From the NCBI RefSeq assembly GCF_927798115.1, contig NZ_CAKMMG010000004.1, positions 297,399-361,398 of the forward strand: 64,000 nucleotides of DNA, given 5' to 3'. Below the pieces are notes generated by a model. That model made no database searches. It worked only from the letters and a program-made list of their open reading frames with translations, and was not told the DNA's origin. This document shows positions 1 through 9,007 of this stretch, piece after piece (within the stretch, counting starts at the first letter, position 1; every line of letters begins with the position of its first letter). This stretch comes from Paenibacillus auburnensis (lineage in GTDB: Bacteria; Bacillota; Bacilli; Paenibacillales; Paenibacillaceae). The position numbers and the translations under genes are program-made.

Positions 1-163
1 TTTCCTCACCGTGGATCAGACTTTCGAAGCTGGCGCTCTCCAGCACATGCACCCAGCGGATGGCCCGGTTCAGTCCGTGTTTGCCACCGATGATCTCAGC
101 CTCGGCGAAGTTTCGCATGAACATGTCAGGCGTGAATGCAGTTAACGGAGAAGTGTGCTCCAT
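1..163 (-). CDS. Partial 5' end of a gene, N-terminus joined to a PucR-like segment (runs off window)
   Basis: An open frame reads leftwards from ATG at 163, preceded by a good ribosome site (GGAGGG, complement of 171-176), and stays open to the window edge (54 codons). The first ~19 residues (MEHTSPLTAF...) resemble nothing I can name. From about residue 20 the protein is identical to residues 19-53 of the PucR-type regulator encoded at 495-2183, because 1-103 is a perfect inverted copy of 552-654. Either it is a second, divergent PucR paralogue, or the start of a different gene joined to PucR sequence by an inverted-duplication or assembly chimera at a sequence end. The absence of any synonymous change favours a recent copy or an artefact. 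The true 3' part is not visible. Confidence 0.4.
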   Translation of the reverse strand, partial: MEHTSPLTAFTPDMFMRNFAEAEIIGGKHGLNRAIRWVHVLESASFESLIHGEE

Positions 164-494
164 CAGTTATCCCTCCCTTTGGACAATTGGTGTTTTTAGG
201 CGTTGCAGAAAATCCTTATTCCCGGCTTCTAAATCATATTTGTGTTATATAATATAACATTATTACGATAATTGCCTTAATATTTTGCTTACATATAAGG
301 AGTGATGTAGTAAAATATATCTTAAATCATAAAAAATGTCCTTTTTCTATCTGATCAGGTTATATATCCTAACATATTATAATCAAACTATAGTCATTTC
401 GATTTTTCGTTACATTAGACACATTGTCTAATTTCAAAAGTGTATTTTTTACGTGAACGCAAGTGACAGGGCAAAAGAGCGAGGGGGAAAGCAT
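164..494. promoter_or_regulatory. AT-rich divergent promoter region of the PucR gene
   Basis: This stretch separates two divergent reading frames and is clearly more AT-rich than its neighbours. It holds several TATAAT-like runs (for example near 246-252 and 376-382) and a perfect palindrome at 414-432. No coding frame with a ribosome site was seen apart from the in-frame GTG at 453, which lacks one. Confidence 0.45.
414..432. promoter_or_regulatory. 19-bp palindrome ATTAGACA-CAT-TGTCTAAT, candidate operator
   Basis: Perfect 8-bp arms around a 3-bp centre lie 62 bp upstream of the PucR start. The half-site TAGACA/TGTCTA recurs as an inverted pair at 9008-9056, in front of the transporter operon at the other end of the locus. 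A shared operator for the PucR-type regulator is the simplest reading; this is inference. Confidence 0.5.
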
Positions 495-2183
495 ATGGAT
501 TGGGAACTTGTATTTACCATCCGCGATGCGCTGAAAAGACCGCTGTTCGCAGAGGCTGAGATCATCGGTGGCAAACACGGACTGAACCGGGCCATCCGCT
601 GGGTGCATGTGCTGGAGAGCGCCAGCTTCGAAAGTCTGATCCACGGTGAGGAAATGATTCTGACAACAGGCATGGGTGCGTGTGCAGATATTGCTTCTTC
701 CTTATCCTTTATGCAGAATCTGATTGATAAGAACGCCGCCTGCTTATGTATCGAGCTGGGAACATACTTCAGCAGCATCCCGCAGGAGATGATCGAGCTG
801 GCCAACCGCCACGATTTTCCGCTGATCATCTTTACCCGTACCGTACGCTTCGTAGATATCACACTCGACCTGCATTCCCTCATCATTAACCGTCATCACC
901 GGATGCTCCAGGAGCTGGAGAGCATCTCCCGCGAATTCCACCGTCTGACACTGACTTCCCAGGGCACCCTGAAGGTGCTGCAGTTATTATGCAAAAGCAC
1001 CCGCACCCAGATTGTTTATATGCAGCTGCAGGGTAAACCTTTGTTCTTCCCGGCGCTTTCGCCGGATGAGCAGGCTCCGCTGCTGAGCTTCTTCGAAGCC
1101 TTCAGCGAGGAGATGGAGGGGGTGCAGCCCGATGCCGCCCCATATATCCGCGAATACGGCCATAAGATGATTGCGGTTAAGCCGGTGGGCGCACTCGACC
1201 AGACCTGGGCCTATATCCTGATGGTCTGCAATCACAAGCCGCAGGAATTCGACTGTCTGCTGCTGGATTCCGCCTCCCTCTCGATTGCCCAGGAGCTGCT
1301 GCGCACCCGTTATATGGAAGAGCGCAAGCTGTTCTCCGAGAATCTGTGGGTCGATGAGCTGATCAGCGGGCGCACCCAGGACGACAACCGGCTTAAAGGG
1401 CTGGTCGGCCCCGATTTCAATGTTGTGAACGAACTGCCCTACCGCGTCTGCCTGATTGAAATCGAGAATCCGCGCGACGTCAAATGGAACAGCTCAGAAA
1501 ATGACTGGGAATCGATCACCTTCCACCTGTCGCTCATTCTGCGCTCCCTCTTCGAGAAATACTCCCTGCGGCCGCTGATCACACTCAAGAACAACCGCCT
1601 GACTGTCATTGCACTCGATATCCAGTCGAAGCTTCCCGGTAAGCTGCGGCTGCAGCAGGCACTGGATGCCCTGCAGCATATCCGGGCAGACGAGAAGCTG
1701 AAGGACCTGCAGCTCGTCATCGGAGTCAGCAAGTCCCATAAGGGCCTGAAGCACGCCTATGCCGGATATCAGGAATCCGTACAAGCCCTGTCACTCTATT
1801 CGTGCTACCAGAAATCCGTACTGTTCTACGAGGAGCTCGGGGTGTTCCAGCTCCTGCTCAACCTGAATGACGGCAAGACCCTGGAGAACTTCATCCGCAG
1901 CTATCTCGGCCCGCTGATTGACCATGACCAGTCCAAGGGCAGTGAGCTGCTGCTGACACTCCGCGTATTCCTTGATCATGACGGCTCGAAGCAAATTGCG
2001 GCCCGCAATCTGTTCATCGTCAGACAATCGCTCTACTACCGGCTGGACAAAATCACCGAGCTGCTCGGCGAGGACTTCATGCTCCCGGAGAACCGCATAT
2101 CGATTCAGGTTGCCCTGCGCGCCTATCAGCTTCTATATCCGGAGAAGCTCACTCTGCCCAGCTCCCGTTCAGCACAGCTGTGA
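495..2183 (+). CDS. PucR-family transcriptional regulator
   Basis: This 562-residue protein has the two hallmarks of the PucR family. The N-terminal purine-catabolism regulatory domain spans about residues 5-125 (GKHGLNRAIRWVHVLE). The C-terminal PucR helix-turn-helix lies at about residues 495-550 (VFLDHDGSKQIAARNLFIVR, then LYYRLDKITELLG). The start at ATG 495 is chosen because GAGGGGGAAA sits just upstream; an in-frame GTG at 453 has no ribosome site. PucR proteins activate nitrogen-compound catabolism in Bacillus. Its 3' end overlaps the convergent aminotransferase gene by 35 bp, so it probably controls the adjacent transporter/dehydrogenase/aminotransferase operon. The effector is unknown, and the specific target is inferred from position and from the shared TAGACA palindromes. 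Confidence 0.85.
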   Translation: MDWELVFTIRDALKRPLFAEAEIIGGKHGLNRAIRWVHVLESASFESLIHGEEMILTTGMGACADIASSLSFMQNLIDKNAACLCIELGTYFSSIPQEMIELANRHDFPLIIFTRTVRFVDITLDLHSLIINRHHRMLQELESISREFHRLTLTSQGTLKVLQLLCKSTRTQIVYMQLQGKPLFFPALSPDEQAPLLSFFEAFSEEMEGVQPDAAPYIREYGHKMIAVKPVGALDQTWAYILMVCNHKPQEFDCLLLDSASLSIAQELLRTRYMEERKLFSENLWVDELISGRTQDDNRLKGLVGPDFNVVNELPYRVCLIEIENPRDVKWNSSENDWESITFHLSLILRSLFEKYSLRPLITLKNNRLTVIALDIQSKLPGKLRLQQALDALQHIRADEKLKDLQLVIGVSKSHKGLKHAYAGYQESVQALSLYSCYQKSVLFYEELGVFQLLLNLNDGKTLENFIRSYLGPLIDHDQSKGSELLLTLRVFLDHDGSKQIAARNLFIVRQSLYYRLDKITELLGEDFMLPENRISIQVALRAYQLLYPEKLTLPSSRSAQL

Positions 2184-3516
2184 GTGTCTCCACAATGAAC
2201 TGGATGTCCTCATCGGTAGAGGAAAGCGGAGGAGCAATAGTCAGCACATTGTTGAAGCCTGCCACCGTATCCCCGTTTTTGCCGATGATAAGGCCTTTAA
2301 CTTTGCACCCGGCAATAATACCTTTGACAGTGTCCAGATCGGCCGGCTGCTTAGTGGATTTGTCGGCCACCAGTTCAATGCCGAGAACCAGCCCGAAGCT
2401 GCGGATATCGCCGACCAGCTTGTGCTCCAGCAGCCCGGAAAGCCCGCTGTACAGCCTTTGCCCCAGAATGTCTGCACGTTCCACCAGATTCTCCTGCTCC
2501 AGCACCTCCAGATTGCGCAGTGCCAGAGCACACGCAGCCGGATTGCCGCCGAAGGTGTTGACGTGGCGGAAATGGCCGTAACTGTCACTGTTATCCTTGA
2601 AGGCTTCATAAATATCCTTGCGCACTGCTGTTGCCGAGAGCGGAAGGTAAGCACTGGTCAAGCCTTTGGCCATGGTGACGATATCCGGCTTGATCCCGAA
2701 ATTCTGATGGCCGAATTTACGCCCGGACCGCCCAAAACCACAGATCACCTCGTCAATAATCAGCAGCACACCATGCTTCCGGCAGATTTCCTGCACCCGG
2801 TCCAGATACACCTGGTGCGGCACGATCACACCGCCGCCGGTAATGACCGGCTCCATAATCACGGCTGCAACCGTCTCAACGCCTTCCCAGACGATCGTAT
2901 CCTCAATCGCCTGCGCACACTGCAGGTTGAATTCCTCCACGGTCATGCCTGCAGGACGGCGGTAGCTGTCCGGCGGAGCAACATGCAGGAACCCGGCCAC
3001 CAGCGGCTCATATTTATATTTGCGCTGCGCCTGGCCTGTCGCCGACAGCGCCCCGAGCGAGCTGCCGTGGTAGCCGCGGTAGCGGGCAATGAATTTATGC
3101 CGGTAATGCTGGCCGATCTGCTGCTGGTACTGGCGCGCTATTTTGAAGGCCGCCTCGTTCGCTTCCGACCCGCTGTTGGAGAAGAAGATCACATAATCGC
3201 CCTCCAGCCATTCGTTCAGCTTCTCGGCGAGCGCGATAGCCGGCATATGGCTCTGGGTCAGCGGAAAATACGGCAGGCTGAGCAGCTGATTGTAGGCCGC
3301 CTCGGCCAGCTCCTTGCGTCCATATCCGACATTTACACACCACAGTCCGGACATACCGTCCAAAAATTTGTTTCCATTGATATCGGTAACCCAGGATCCG
3401 CTGGCTGAAGCTGCGATCATCGGCGGATTCGCCTCGCTGTACGGTGTAATGTTATGCCATAAATACTGCTGATCCTTCTTGACGGCCGCTTCGCTCTCTT
3501 TGCCCAGGCTCTGCAT
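2149..3516 (-). CDS. Class III (omega) aminotransferase, probably beta-alanine/omega-amino acid:pyruvate type
   Basis: This 455-residue PLP enzyme of the class III aminotransferase family shows the GSEANEAAFKIARQY region, the cofactor aspartate in LLIIDEVICGFGRSG, the PLP lysine in MAKGLTSAYLPLSA, and NTFGGNPAACA. Start ATG 3516 follows GAGGAGAG; a start at 3555 has no ribosome site. It lies 52 bp downstream of the semialdehyde-dehydrogenase gene in the same operon. Such a pair converts an omega-amino acid such as beta-alanine to malonate semialdehyde and then to acetyl-CoA, a route known from reductive pyrimidine catabolism. Other amines or 4-aminobutyrate cannot be excluded from sequence alone. 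Confidence 0.8.
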   Translation of the reverse strand: MQSLGKESEAAVKKDQQYLWHNITPYSEANPPMIAASASGSWVTDINGNKFLDGMSGLWCVNVGYGRKELAEAAYNQLLSLPYFPLTQSHMPAIALAEKLNEWLEGDYVIFFSNSGSEANEAAFKIARQYQQQIGQHYRHKFIARYRGYHGSSLGALSATGQAQRKYKYEPLVAGFLHVAPPDSYRRPAGMTVEEFNLQCAQAIEDTIVWEGVETVAAVIMEPVITGGGVIVPHQVYLDRVQEICRKHGVLLIIDEVICGFGRSGRKFGHQNFGIKPDIVTMAKGLTSAYLPLSATAVRKDIYEAFKDNSDSYGHFRHVNTFGGNPAACALALRNLEVLEQENLVERADILGQRLYSGLSGLLEHKLVGDIRSFGLVLGIELVADKSTKQPADLDTVKGIIAGCKVKGLIIGKNGDTVAGFNNVLTIAPPLSSTDEDIQFIVETLTAVLNGSWAE

Positions 3517-3568
3517 GGCAACTCTCTCCTCTCGATACTCCAGTTTATTTAACATGTATTTGATGGAG

Positions 3569-5031
3569 CTAATAACGTGCAGTAATCATCTTCTTGCGGG
3601 TATAGAATTCAACACCGTCACGGCCGTTCGCGTGCAGGTCTCCATAGAACGATTTCTTGTAACCGGAGAAGGGGAAAAAGGCCATTGGTGCCGGCACCCC
3701 GAGATTCACGCCCAGCATTCCCGCATCAATGTCTTCCCGGAACTCACGGATCGCCCGGGCACTGTCTGTATACAGGCAGGCACCATTGGCAAACGGCGAA
3801 CGGTTCGTAACCTCAATCGCTTCGGCGAGATCTTTGACACGCACCACCGACAGCAGCGGAGCAAAAATCTCATCCTGCCAGATCGTCATCCCCGGCTGTA
3901 CACGGTCAAAGATGGTCGGGCCAAGGAAATAACCTGCACCAGACACCGCGCTGTCCTTCCGGCCGTCACGCACCAGCTCCGCCTGCTCCTTGATCCCCGT
4001 TTCGATGTAGGCAATCGTCCGTTCCTTGTTCGACTGGCGGATGACCGGACCGAGGAAGACACCGTCCTCCTTGCCGTTCCCGATCTTAAGTCCGTCAGCA
4101 GCCTCTACCAAGCGGCTTACCAGTTCATCAGCGACCGCCTCATGCACAACTACAACGGCGCAGGCCATGCAGCGCTCACCCGCCGAGCCGAAAGCCGCGG
4201 CAATAATGTTCTTGACCGCGTTATCGAGGTCTGCGTCAGGGAGCACAATCGAGTGATTCTTGGCTCCGGCCAGAGCCTGCACCCGCTTGCCGTGGGTCGT
4301 TCCCTGCTTATATACATATTCCGCCACCGGCTGCGAGCCGACGAAGGAAATCGCCTTCACTTCTTCATGCTCCAGCAGCCCGTTTACCACCTCATGTGCT
4401 CCGTGCACCACATTCAGTACACCCGGCGGAAACCCGGCTTCGGCAAACAGCTCAGCCAGCCGGTTGACCAGCAGCGGCGTCCGCTCGGAAGGCTTCAGGA
4501 CAAAGTTATGCCGCAGGCGATGGCCAGCGGAAACATCCAGCAGGGTACCATCATCGGAAAGTTGAATGGCGCAATCCCGCCGACAACCCCCAGCGGATAG
4601 CGGTACATCCCCGATTCAATTCCGGTAGCAATGTCCGGCAGCTGGCTGCCCATCATCAGTGTCGGAATGCCGGAGGCAAATTCCACACACTCGATGCCGC
4701 GTTGCACTTCACCCATAGCCTCCTCCAGGCTTTTGCCGTTCTCCAGTGTGATTAGCTCGGCCAGCTCATTCCAGTGGTGTACCAGCAGCTGCTGGTACTG
4801 GAAGAAATAGCGGGCCCGCCGCGGAACGGCCACCTTTTTCCACGATTTAAAAGCCAGCGCCGCTACCTGTACCGCATCATCCAGCTCTTCCTTACTCGAA
4901 ATTGGAACGTAAGCGATTACCTCACCGGTCGCCGGATTATACACTTCCTCCTCTTTCCCGGAGCGCGATTCCACCCAAGTGCCGTTTACATAATTCTTAA
5001 CTTTTCCGGCCTGCCCTACTAGCAAGGACAT
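3569..5031 (-). pseudogene. mmsA: CoA-acylating (methyl)malonate-semialdehyde dehydrogenase, frameshifted
   Basis: Two frames together give one aldehyde dehydrogenase of ~487 residues, the normal MmsA/IolA length. The first frame (5031 down to about 4510) ends in a run containing [21 protein letters not shown]. The second resumes with [11 protein letters not shown] and continues through [16 protein letters not shown], the catalytic cysteine in [10 protein letters not shown], and the C-terminal [16 protein letters not shown]. Between them (about 4503-4512) one base is missing, so GGC-ATA-ACT-TTG-TCC-TGA replaces the expected G-N-x-F-V-L-K. The start at 5031 follows AAAGAGGTGAAAGGG. The lesion would abolish the enzyme unless it is a sequencing error. 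Both halves are otherwise undamaged, so the lesion is recent or artefactual. Confidence 0.85.
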
Positions 5032-5070
5032 CCCTTTCACCTCTTTCATCATCTGAGTTGCCGATTATAA

Positions 5071-5100
5071 TAGATGACCGCCACATCCGGCGGTCATCTA
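5071..5100 (-). other. Intercistronic perfect 12-bp stem-loop after the substrate-binding protein gene
   Basis: TAGATGACCGCC and its complement flank a 6-nt loop between the end of the binding-protein gene (5123) and the start of the dehydrogenase gene (5031). On the minus strand only a weak T-rich stretch follows. It is therefore better read as an mRNA 3'-stabilising or partial-termination hairpin within the operon than as a full terminator. Confidence 0.6.
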
Positions 5101-5122
5101 TTAGGAATATGAGCGAAAACCT

Positions 5123-6229
5123 TTATTTTGCCGCCATCTCTACAATTTCGTTCGTATAGGCTTCATCCACTTTGGAGGCTTCTTTGATTACACCGAACTT
5201 AAGTGCGATATCCGCGGTCTGCTGAAAGGCTGCAGCATCGGTATAACCCATTTTTGCAGCATCGAAGCCTTCCGGCTGAATCAGCTTGGCAACCTCAGTC
5301 ATCATCGTCAGCTGATGCTCACGGGTGGTACTACCTTCCTCTGCCAGCTTCATCACACTGTCTACTGCCGCTTCAGGGTCAGCGATAGCGTCTTTCCAGC
5401 CCTTGAGGGAAGCGCGGACGAACTTGGCTGCCGTCTCCTTGTTCTCTGCAAGCCATTCTTTGTTGGCAAACAGATTATCTTCCAGCATAGCCACACCCTC
5501 GTCATTCATGTCGATAACATTCAGGTCTTCCGCCTTAATGCCCGACTCCAGCACCACCTGATATTCGTTGTAGGTCATCGCCGAAGCGGCGTCGATCTCA
5601 CCGCCGAGGAACTGGTCCATCGTGAAGCCTTGCTTCGTGAAGTTCAGATCCTTATTGGAATCCAGTTTGTACTTATCAAACAGTGCCAGAATCTCAAACT
5701 CATTGCCGCCCATCCAGTTGCCGACCTTCTTGCCCTTCAGGTCCGCCGGCCCGCTGATTCCCGCATCCTTCTTAGAGACCAGAACAAGTCCGCTCTTCTG
5801 GAAGATTTGCGCGATCTGCACCAGCGGCATTTCCTGCTCCTGGCTGGTCAAAAGGCTCGCTACCCAGTCCACACCGATATCCGCCGATCCGCCGGCCACC
5901 TGCTGCTCCGGTACGATATCCGGTCCGCCCGGCAGAATCTCCACCTTAAGCCCTTCCTCTGCGTAATATCCTTTATCCTGTGCCAGGAAGTAACCGGCGA
6001 ACTGTGCCTGAGGCACCCATTTCAGCTGCAGCTTCACTGTTACCGGGTCTGCAGCCGGTTCTGTTGTTGCCGCCGTCTCCGGTGATGCAGATGCCTCTGT
6101 TCCTGCCGTCGACTCTGCCGCAGACGTATTATTATTGTTGTTCCCGCCACAGCCTGCCAGCAAAGAGATGACCATGATCATTACCGCCAGCAGCAGCCCA
6201 CCACGAAATTTGCCTTTTTTCCCGTTCAT
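5123..6229 (-). CDS. ABC transporter substrate-binding lipoprotein, NMT1/THI5-SsuA type
   Basis: This 368-residue protein begins with a lipoprotein signal (hydrophobic run, lipobox LLAGC) and an N/T/S/E-rich linker. A periplasmic-binding type 2 fold of the NMT1/THI5-like family follows (KLQLKWVPQAQFAGYFLAQD, GYYAEEGLKVEI, GGSADIGVDW). This family binds pyrimidine-like compounds, sulfonates and taurine. Start ATG 6229 has GGGGGAG 9 nt upstream; the TTG at 6238 is too close to it. It follows two permease genes and the ATPase gene and precedes the semialdehyde dehydrogenase. The imported compound is probably the precursor of the catabolised amine; its exact identity is unknown. Confidence 0.85.
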   Translation of the reverse strand: MNGKKGKFRGGLLLAVMIMVISLLAGCGGNNNNNTSAAESTAGTEASASPETAATTEPAADPVTVKLQLKWVPQAQFAGYFLAQDKGYYAEEGLKVEILPGGPDIVPEQQVAGGSADIGVDWVASLLTSQEQEMPLVQIAQIFQKSGLVLVSKKDAGISGPADLKGKKVGNWMGGNEFEILALFDKYKLDSNKDLNFTKQGFTMDQFLGGEIDAASAMTYNEYQVVLESGIKAEDLNVIDMNDEGVAMLEDNLFANKEWLAENKETAAKFVRASLKGWKDAIADPEAAVDSVMKLAEEGSTTREHQLTMMTEVAKLIQPEGFDAAKMGYTDAAAFQQTADIALKFGVIKEASKVDEAYTNEIVEMAAK

Positions 6230-6375
6230 CAAATGCAACTCCCCCTACCAATTTGAGTTTGTAGTCCTGCAAAAGCACAGCATGGTTACCGTCGTGGTGA
6301 CTGTATGCATACGGCCCGCGGTCAGGTTCTCTATTTCCCCTCACGCGATAGTCCGGATGTAATGGGATAAGGGTG

Positions 6376-7275
6376 TTACGAACGCTGGGAGCTATGCCAC
6401 TTGATGAATACCTTCTCCAGCCGTTCAACAATCAGGTAAAAGAGGACTCCGGCAATCGCCGCAAGCACAATACACGACCAGCCCAGCGGCATCTTCGCCA
6501 CCTTGATCGAATTGGAGAGCAGATAGCCGAGCCCCCTTGAGGAGAAGAAGAACTCTCCCACTATCGCTCCGATCATACTGGCAGTAGCGTTGATCTTCAG
6601 TGCCGTGAACACATACGGCAGACTGTTCTGGATCCGCAGATAGCGGAACACTGCGGGCTTGCCGGCTGCATATGAATGCATCAGATCCAGCGCCAGCGGG
6701 TCTACAGCCGCCATACCCTTATAGGCATTGATCGCCATCGCCGCCATCGTGGTCGCGGTAACAATCGCGGCCCGAGAGCCGATGCCGTCACCGAACCACA
6801 GATTCATAATCGGAGCGAGTGCCACAATCGGCACCGCGTTGAGCGCAGCCACAAGGGTCAGGCTGCCGCCGCCCCAGCGGGGCCAGGCGGTTGCCGCCAG
6901 GGCAATCAGGAAGCCGCAGGCCGAACCGATCAGCATTCCCACTACCGCCTCGGTCAAGGTATAGCCGGTATAAGACAGCAGCAGGCTGTAATTCTCCCGC
7001 ATCGCTTCCCAAATGGCTGAAGGCAGCGGGAGCTGATACTTTTTCAGGTCAAACAGCTTATGAAACACCTGAAACTCCCAGAGGAGCAGGAACAGCACTC
7101 CGGCAAGCAGAGGGAGAATCACACCAGGATTAAGCCATTTCAAAAGCCGGCGTTTGCCTTTTTGCTTCTGCGGACCGGACGATACACTATTTCTCGTTGT
7201 TATCAGAGAGGGTGATGCCTCCTCGGTTCCGGCAGCAGTAATATAGGAAGGTTCGCGTACAGAGTTAGTTCCCAT
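6376..7275 (-). CDS. ABC transporter permease (SsuC/TauC-like), second of two
   Basis: This 299-residue inner-membrane permease has a polar N-terminal extension of about 50 residues, six predicted membrane segments, and the BPD-transport EAA loop (MHSYAAGKPAVFRYLRIQNS). It ends about 150 bp before the binding-protein gene. The chosen start at 7275 shares one base with the stop of the preceding permease (TGATG) and follows GAAGGGAGGGG, so the two are translationally coupled. It probably forms a heterodimer with the adjacent permease, which has the same EAA loop spacing (MHSYAAKPWAVYWKLRF). Confidence 0.85.
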   Translation of the reverse strand: MGTNSVREPSYITAAGTEEASPSLITTRNSVSSGPQKQKGKRRLLKWLNPGVILPLLAGVLFLLLWEFQVFHKLFDLKKYQLPLPSAIWEAMRENYSLLLSYTGYTLTEAVVGMLIGSACGFLIALAATAWPRWGGGSLTLVAALNAVPIVALAPIMNLWFGDGIGSRAAIVTATTMAAMAINAYKGMAAVDPLALDLMHSYAAGKPAVFRYLRIQNSLPYVFTALKINATASMIGAIVGEFFFSSRGLGYLLSNSIKVAKMPLGWSCIVLAAIAGVLFYLIVERLEKVFIKWHSSQRS

Positions 7276-8087
7276 CAGCGGTCCCCTCCCTTCGGACGAA
7301 ACTCCGGCTGCCATGGCGCTACCAGCCGTTCAATCAGAGTCATCAGCCAATAGCTGGCGATGCCAAGCAGCGCCCCGACCAGCACCGTAGACCAGAACAT
7401 ATAGGTATGGGACGGGCCGTAATAAAGATTACGCAGCATAATCACGCCGATGCCGTGCTGGGCTCCCATCAGCTCCACCAGAATCGCTCCGGTTACAGCC
7501 AGGGGGGCAGCGATTTTGAGGCCGCTGAACAGTCCGGGCAGTGCAGCCGGAAAACGCAGCTTCCAGTACACGGCCCAAGGCTTGGCGGCGTAGGAGTGCA
7601 TCAATTCAACGGCCGAAAGATCAACACTGCGCAGACCGCGCAGCATATTCAGGGCAACCGGAAAAAAGGTAATGTAGCCGGAGATAATAATCCGTGACAC
7701 CTGTTCATCCCGCACAATCCCATAGATGATCGGGGCAAGCCCTAGAATCGGAATCATCTGTGAGGCAACGGCATAAGGGAAGGCGAGCTGTTCAATCGTC
7801 CTGGACAAGCTCATCAGCACAGCGAGGAGCACGCCGGCTGCGGCACCAATCAGAAATCCGATACCGGCATTACCGAAGGTCGCTCCCCCTTCCTTCAGCA
7901 GCGTGCCGCTGTACTTCCACAAGGTTGCAGCCACTTCATGCACATATGGCAGCTTGGATTGGGCCAGCGGCGTTTTGGCCACATGAAGCAGCATCCAGGA
8001 GACTGCCTCCCATACAACCAGCAGGCCGAAGATCCAGACGAACAGCGGCAGAACGCGGCTGCGCATAATCGGGCTGTTCCCCTTCAT
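7275..8087 (-). CDS. ABC transporter permease (SsuC/TauC-like), first of two
   Basis: This 270-residue membrane protein has five to six hydrophobic segments and the conserved cytoplasmic EAA loop (AVELMHSYAAKPWAVYWKLRF), which contacts the ATPase. The ribosome site AAGGGGTG lies 7 nt before ATG 8087. The ATPase gene ends 3 bp upstream and the next permease overlaps the stop, so these three are a tight operon. Two different permeases in one SsuABC-type system is common for hydroxymethylpyrimidine-like importers in Firmicutes. Confidence 0.85.
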   Translation of the reverse strand: MKGNSPIMRSRVLPLFVWIFGLLVVWEAVSWMLLHVAKTPLAQSKLPYVHEVAATLWKYSGTLLKEGGATFGNAGIGFLIGAAAGVLLAVLMSLSRTIEQLAFPYAVASQMIPILGLAPIIYGIVRDEQVSRIIISGYITFFPVALNMLRGLRSVDLSAVELMHSYAAKPWAVYWKLRFPAALPGLFSGLKIAAPLAVTGAILVELMGAQHGIGVIMLRNLYYGPSHTYMFWSTVLVGALLGIASYWLMTLIERLVAPWQPEFRPKGGDR

Positions 8088-8090
8088 TCG

Positions 8091-8873
8091 CTACACCCCT
8101 TCGAAACTGTCGCGGATACGGGCGATCAGTTCAAAAAACTGCGGGCTGTTTCTCATCTCGGCTGTGCGCGGACGCGGCAGCGGGATATCAACGACGGCGG
8201 ACAGCCTGCCCGGATGCGGGGAGAGGACAAAGACCCGGTCAGAGAGGAAAATCGATTCGGGGATACTATGGGTTACAAAAACGATCGTGCTCTGCACCTT
8301 ACTCCAGACGGACAGCAGCTCCTCATTCAGGCGCTCACGGGTAAACTCATCCAACGCGGAGAACGGCTCATCCATCAGCAGAATCTCCGGCTCCATCGAA
8401 AGTGCACGGGCGATGGCGACGCGCTGCTGCATACCGCCGCTGAGCTGCCAGGGATATTTATCGGCGAACCCCTGCAGACCTACAAGATCCAGCAGCTCCA
8501 GCGCCTTATCCTCGCGGACCGATTTCTTGACACCCATCAGCTCAAGCGGCAATGTAATATTATGTTTCACCTTACGCCAGTCATAAAGCACAGGGCTTTG
8601 AAAAACAATTCCATATTTTTGCGCCAGTCTGGCTTCCTTGGCACTCTTACCTGCCACCGTGACGTTGCCGGCCGTTGGTGTCAAGAGATCTGCCATCAGT
8701 CTGAGCAGTGTCGTTTTGCCGCATCCGGAAGGACCCAGTAAAGAAACGAACTCACCTTTGGCAATATCCAGGCTTACCTGATGCAGTGCGAGCACATCCG
8801 CAGTCTCCGTCTGATAGCGCATTTCGACATTTTCCAGTAGTATTTCAGGAATTTTCGTCGCTACAAGTGACAT
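8091..8873 (-). CDS. ABC transporter ATP-binding protein (SsuB/TauB-like)
   Basis: This 260-residue nucleotide-binding subunit carries Walker [11 protein letters not shown]-loop VFQSPVLYDW, signature LSGGMQQRVA, Walker B LLMDEPFSALD and the H-loop histidine in FVTHSIPES. Start ATG 8873 follows GGGGGAG by 6 nt; the upstream ATG at 8891 lacks a ribosome site. It is the first gene of the six-gene minus-strand operon running to 2149, so the promoter should lie in 8874-9060, where the TAGACA inverted pair is found. Confidence 0.9.
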   Translation of the reverse strand: MSLVATKIPEILLENVEMRYQTETADVLALHQVSLDIAKGEFVSLLGPSGCGKTTLLRLMADLLTPTAGNVTVAGKSAKEARLAQKYGIVFQSPVLYDWRKVKHNITLPLELMGVKKSVREDKALELLDLVGLQGFADKYPWQLSGGMQQRVAIARALSMEPEILLMDEPFSALDEFTRERLNEELLSVWSKVQSTIVFVTHSIPESIFLSDRVFVLSPHPGRLSAVVDIPLPRPRTAEMRNSPQFFELIARIRDSFEGV

Positions 8874-9007
8874 GTCCAGCTCCCCCTTCATCCCTGAATC
8901 GGATTATTGTATGTTAAATAACATAACATATTTTGGTTTAAAACGATGATAATATTTTTATCATGTAGGATTAACTAACATGTTACACTTTGCTCCCCGG
9001 ACACTCA

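Noticed and set aside
1972..3408. 478-codon plus-strand frame opposite the aminotransferase
   Set aside because: It is the reverse frame of the aminotransferase gene; no ribosome site and low-complexity composition; the minus-strand protein has all catalytic motifs.
5315..6085. 256-codon plus-strand frame opposite the binding-protein gene
   Set aside because: It is an antisense shadow; the minus-strand lipoprotein is well supported.
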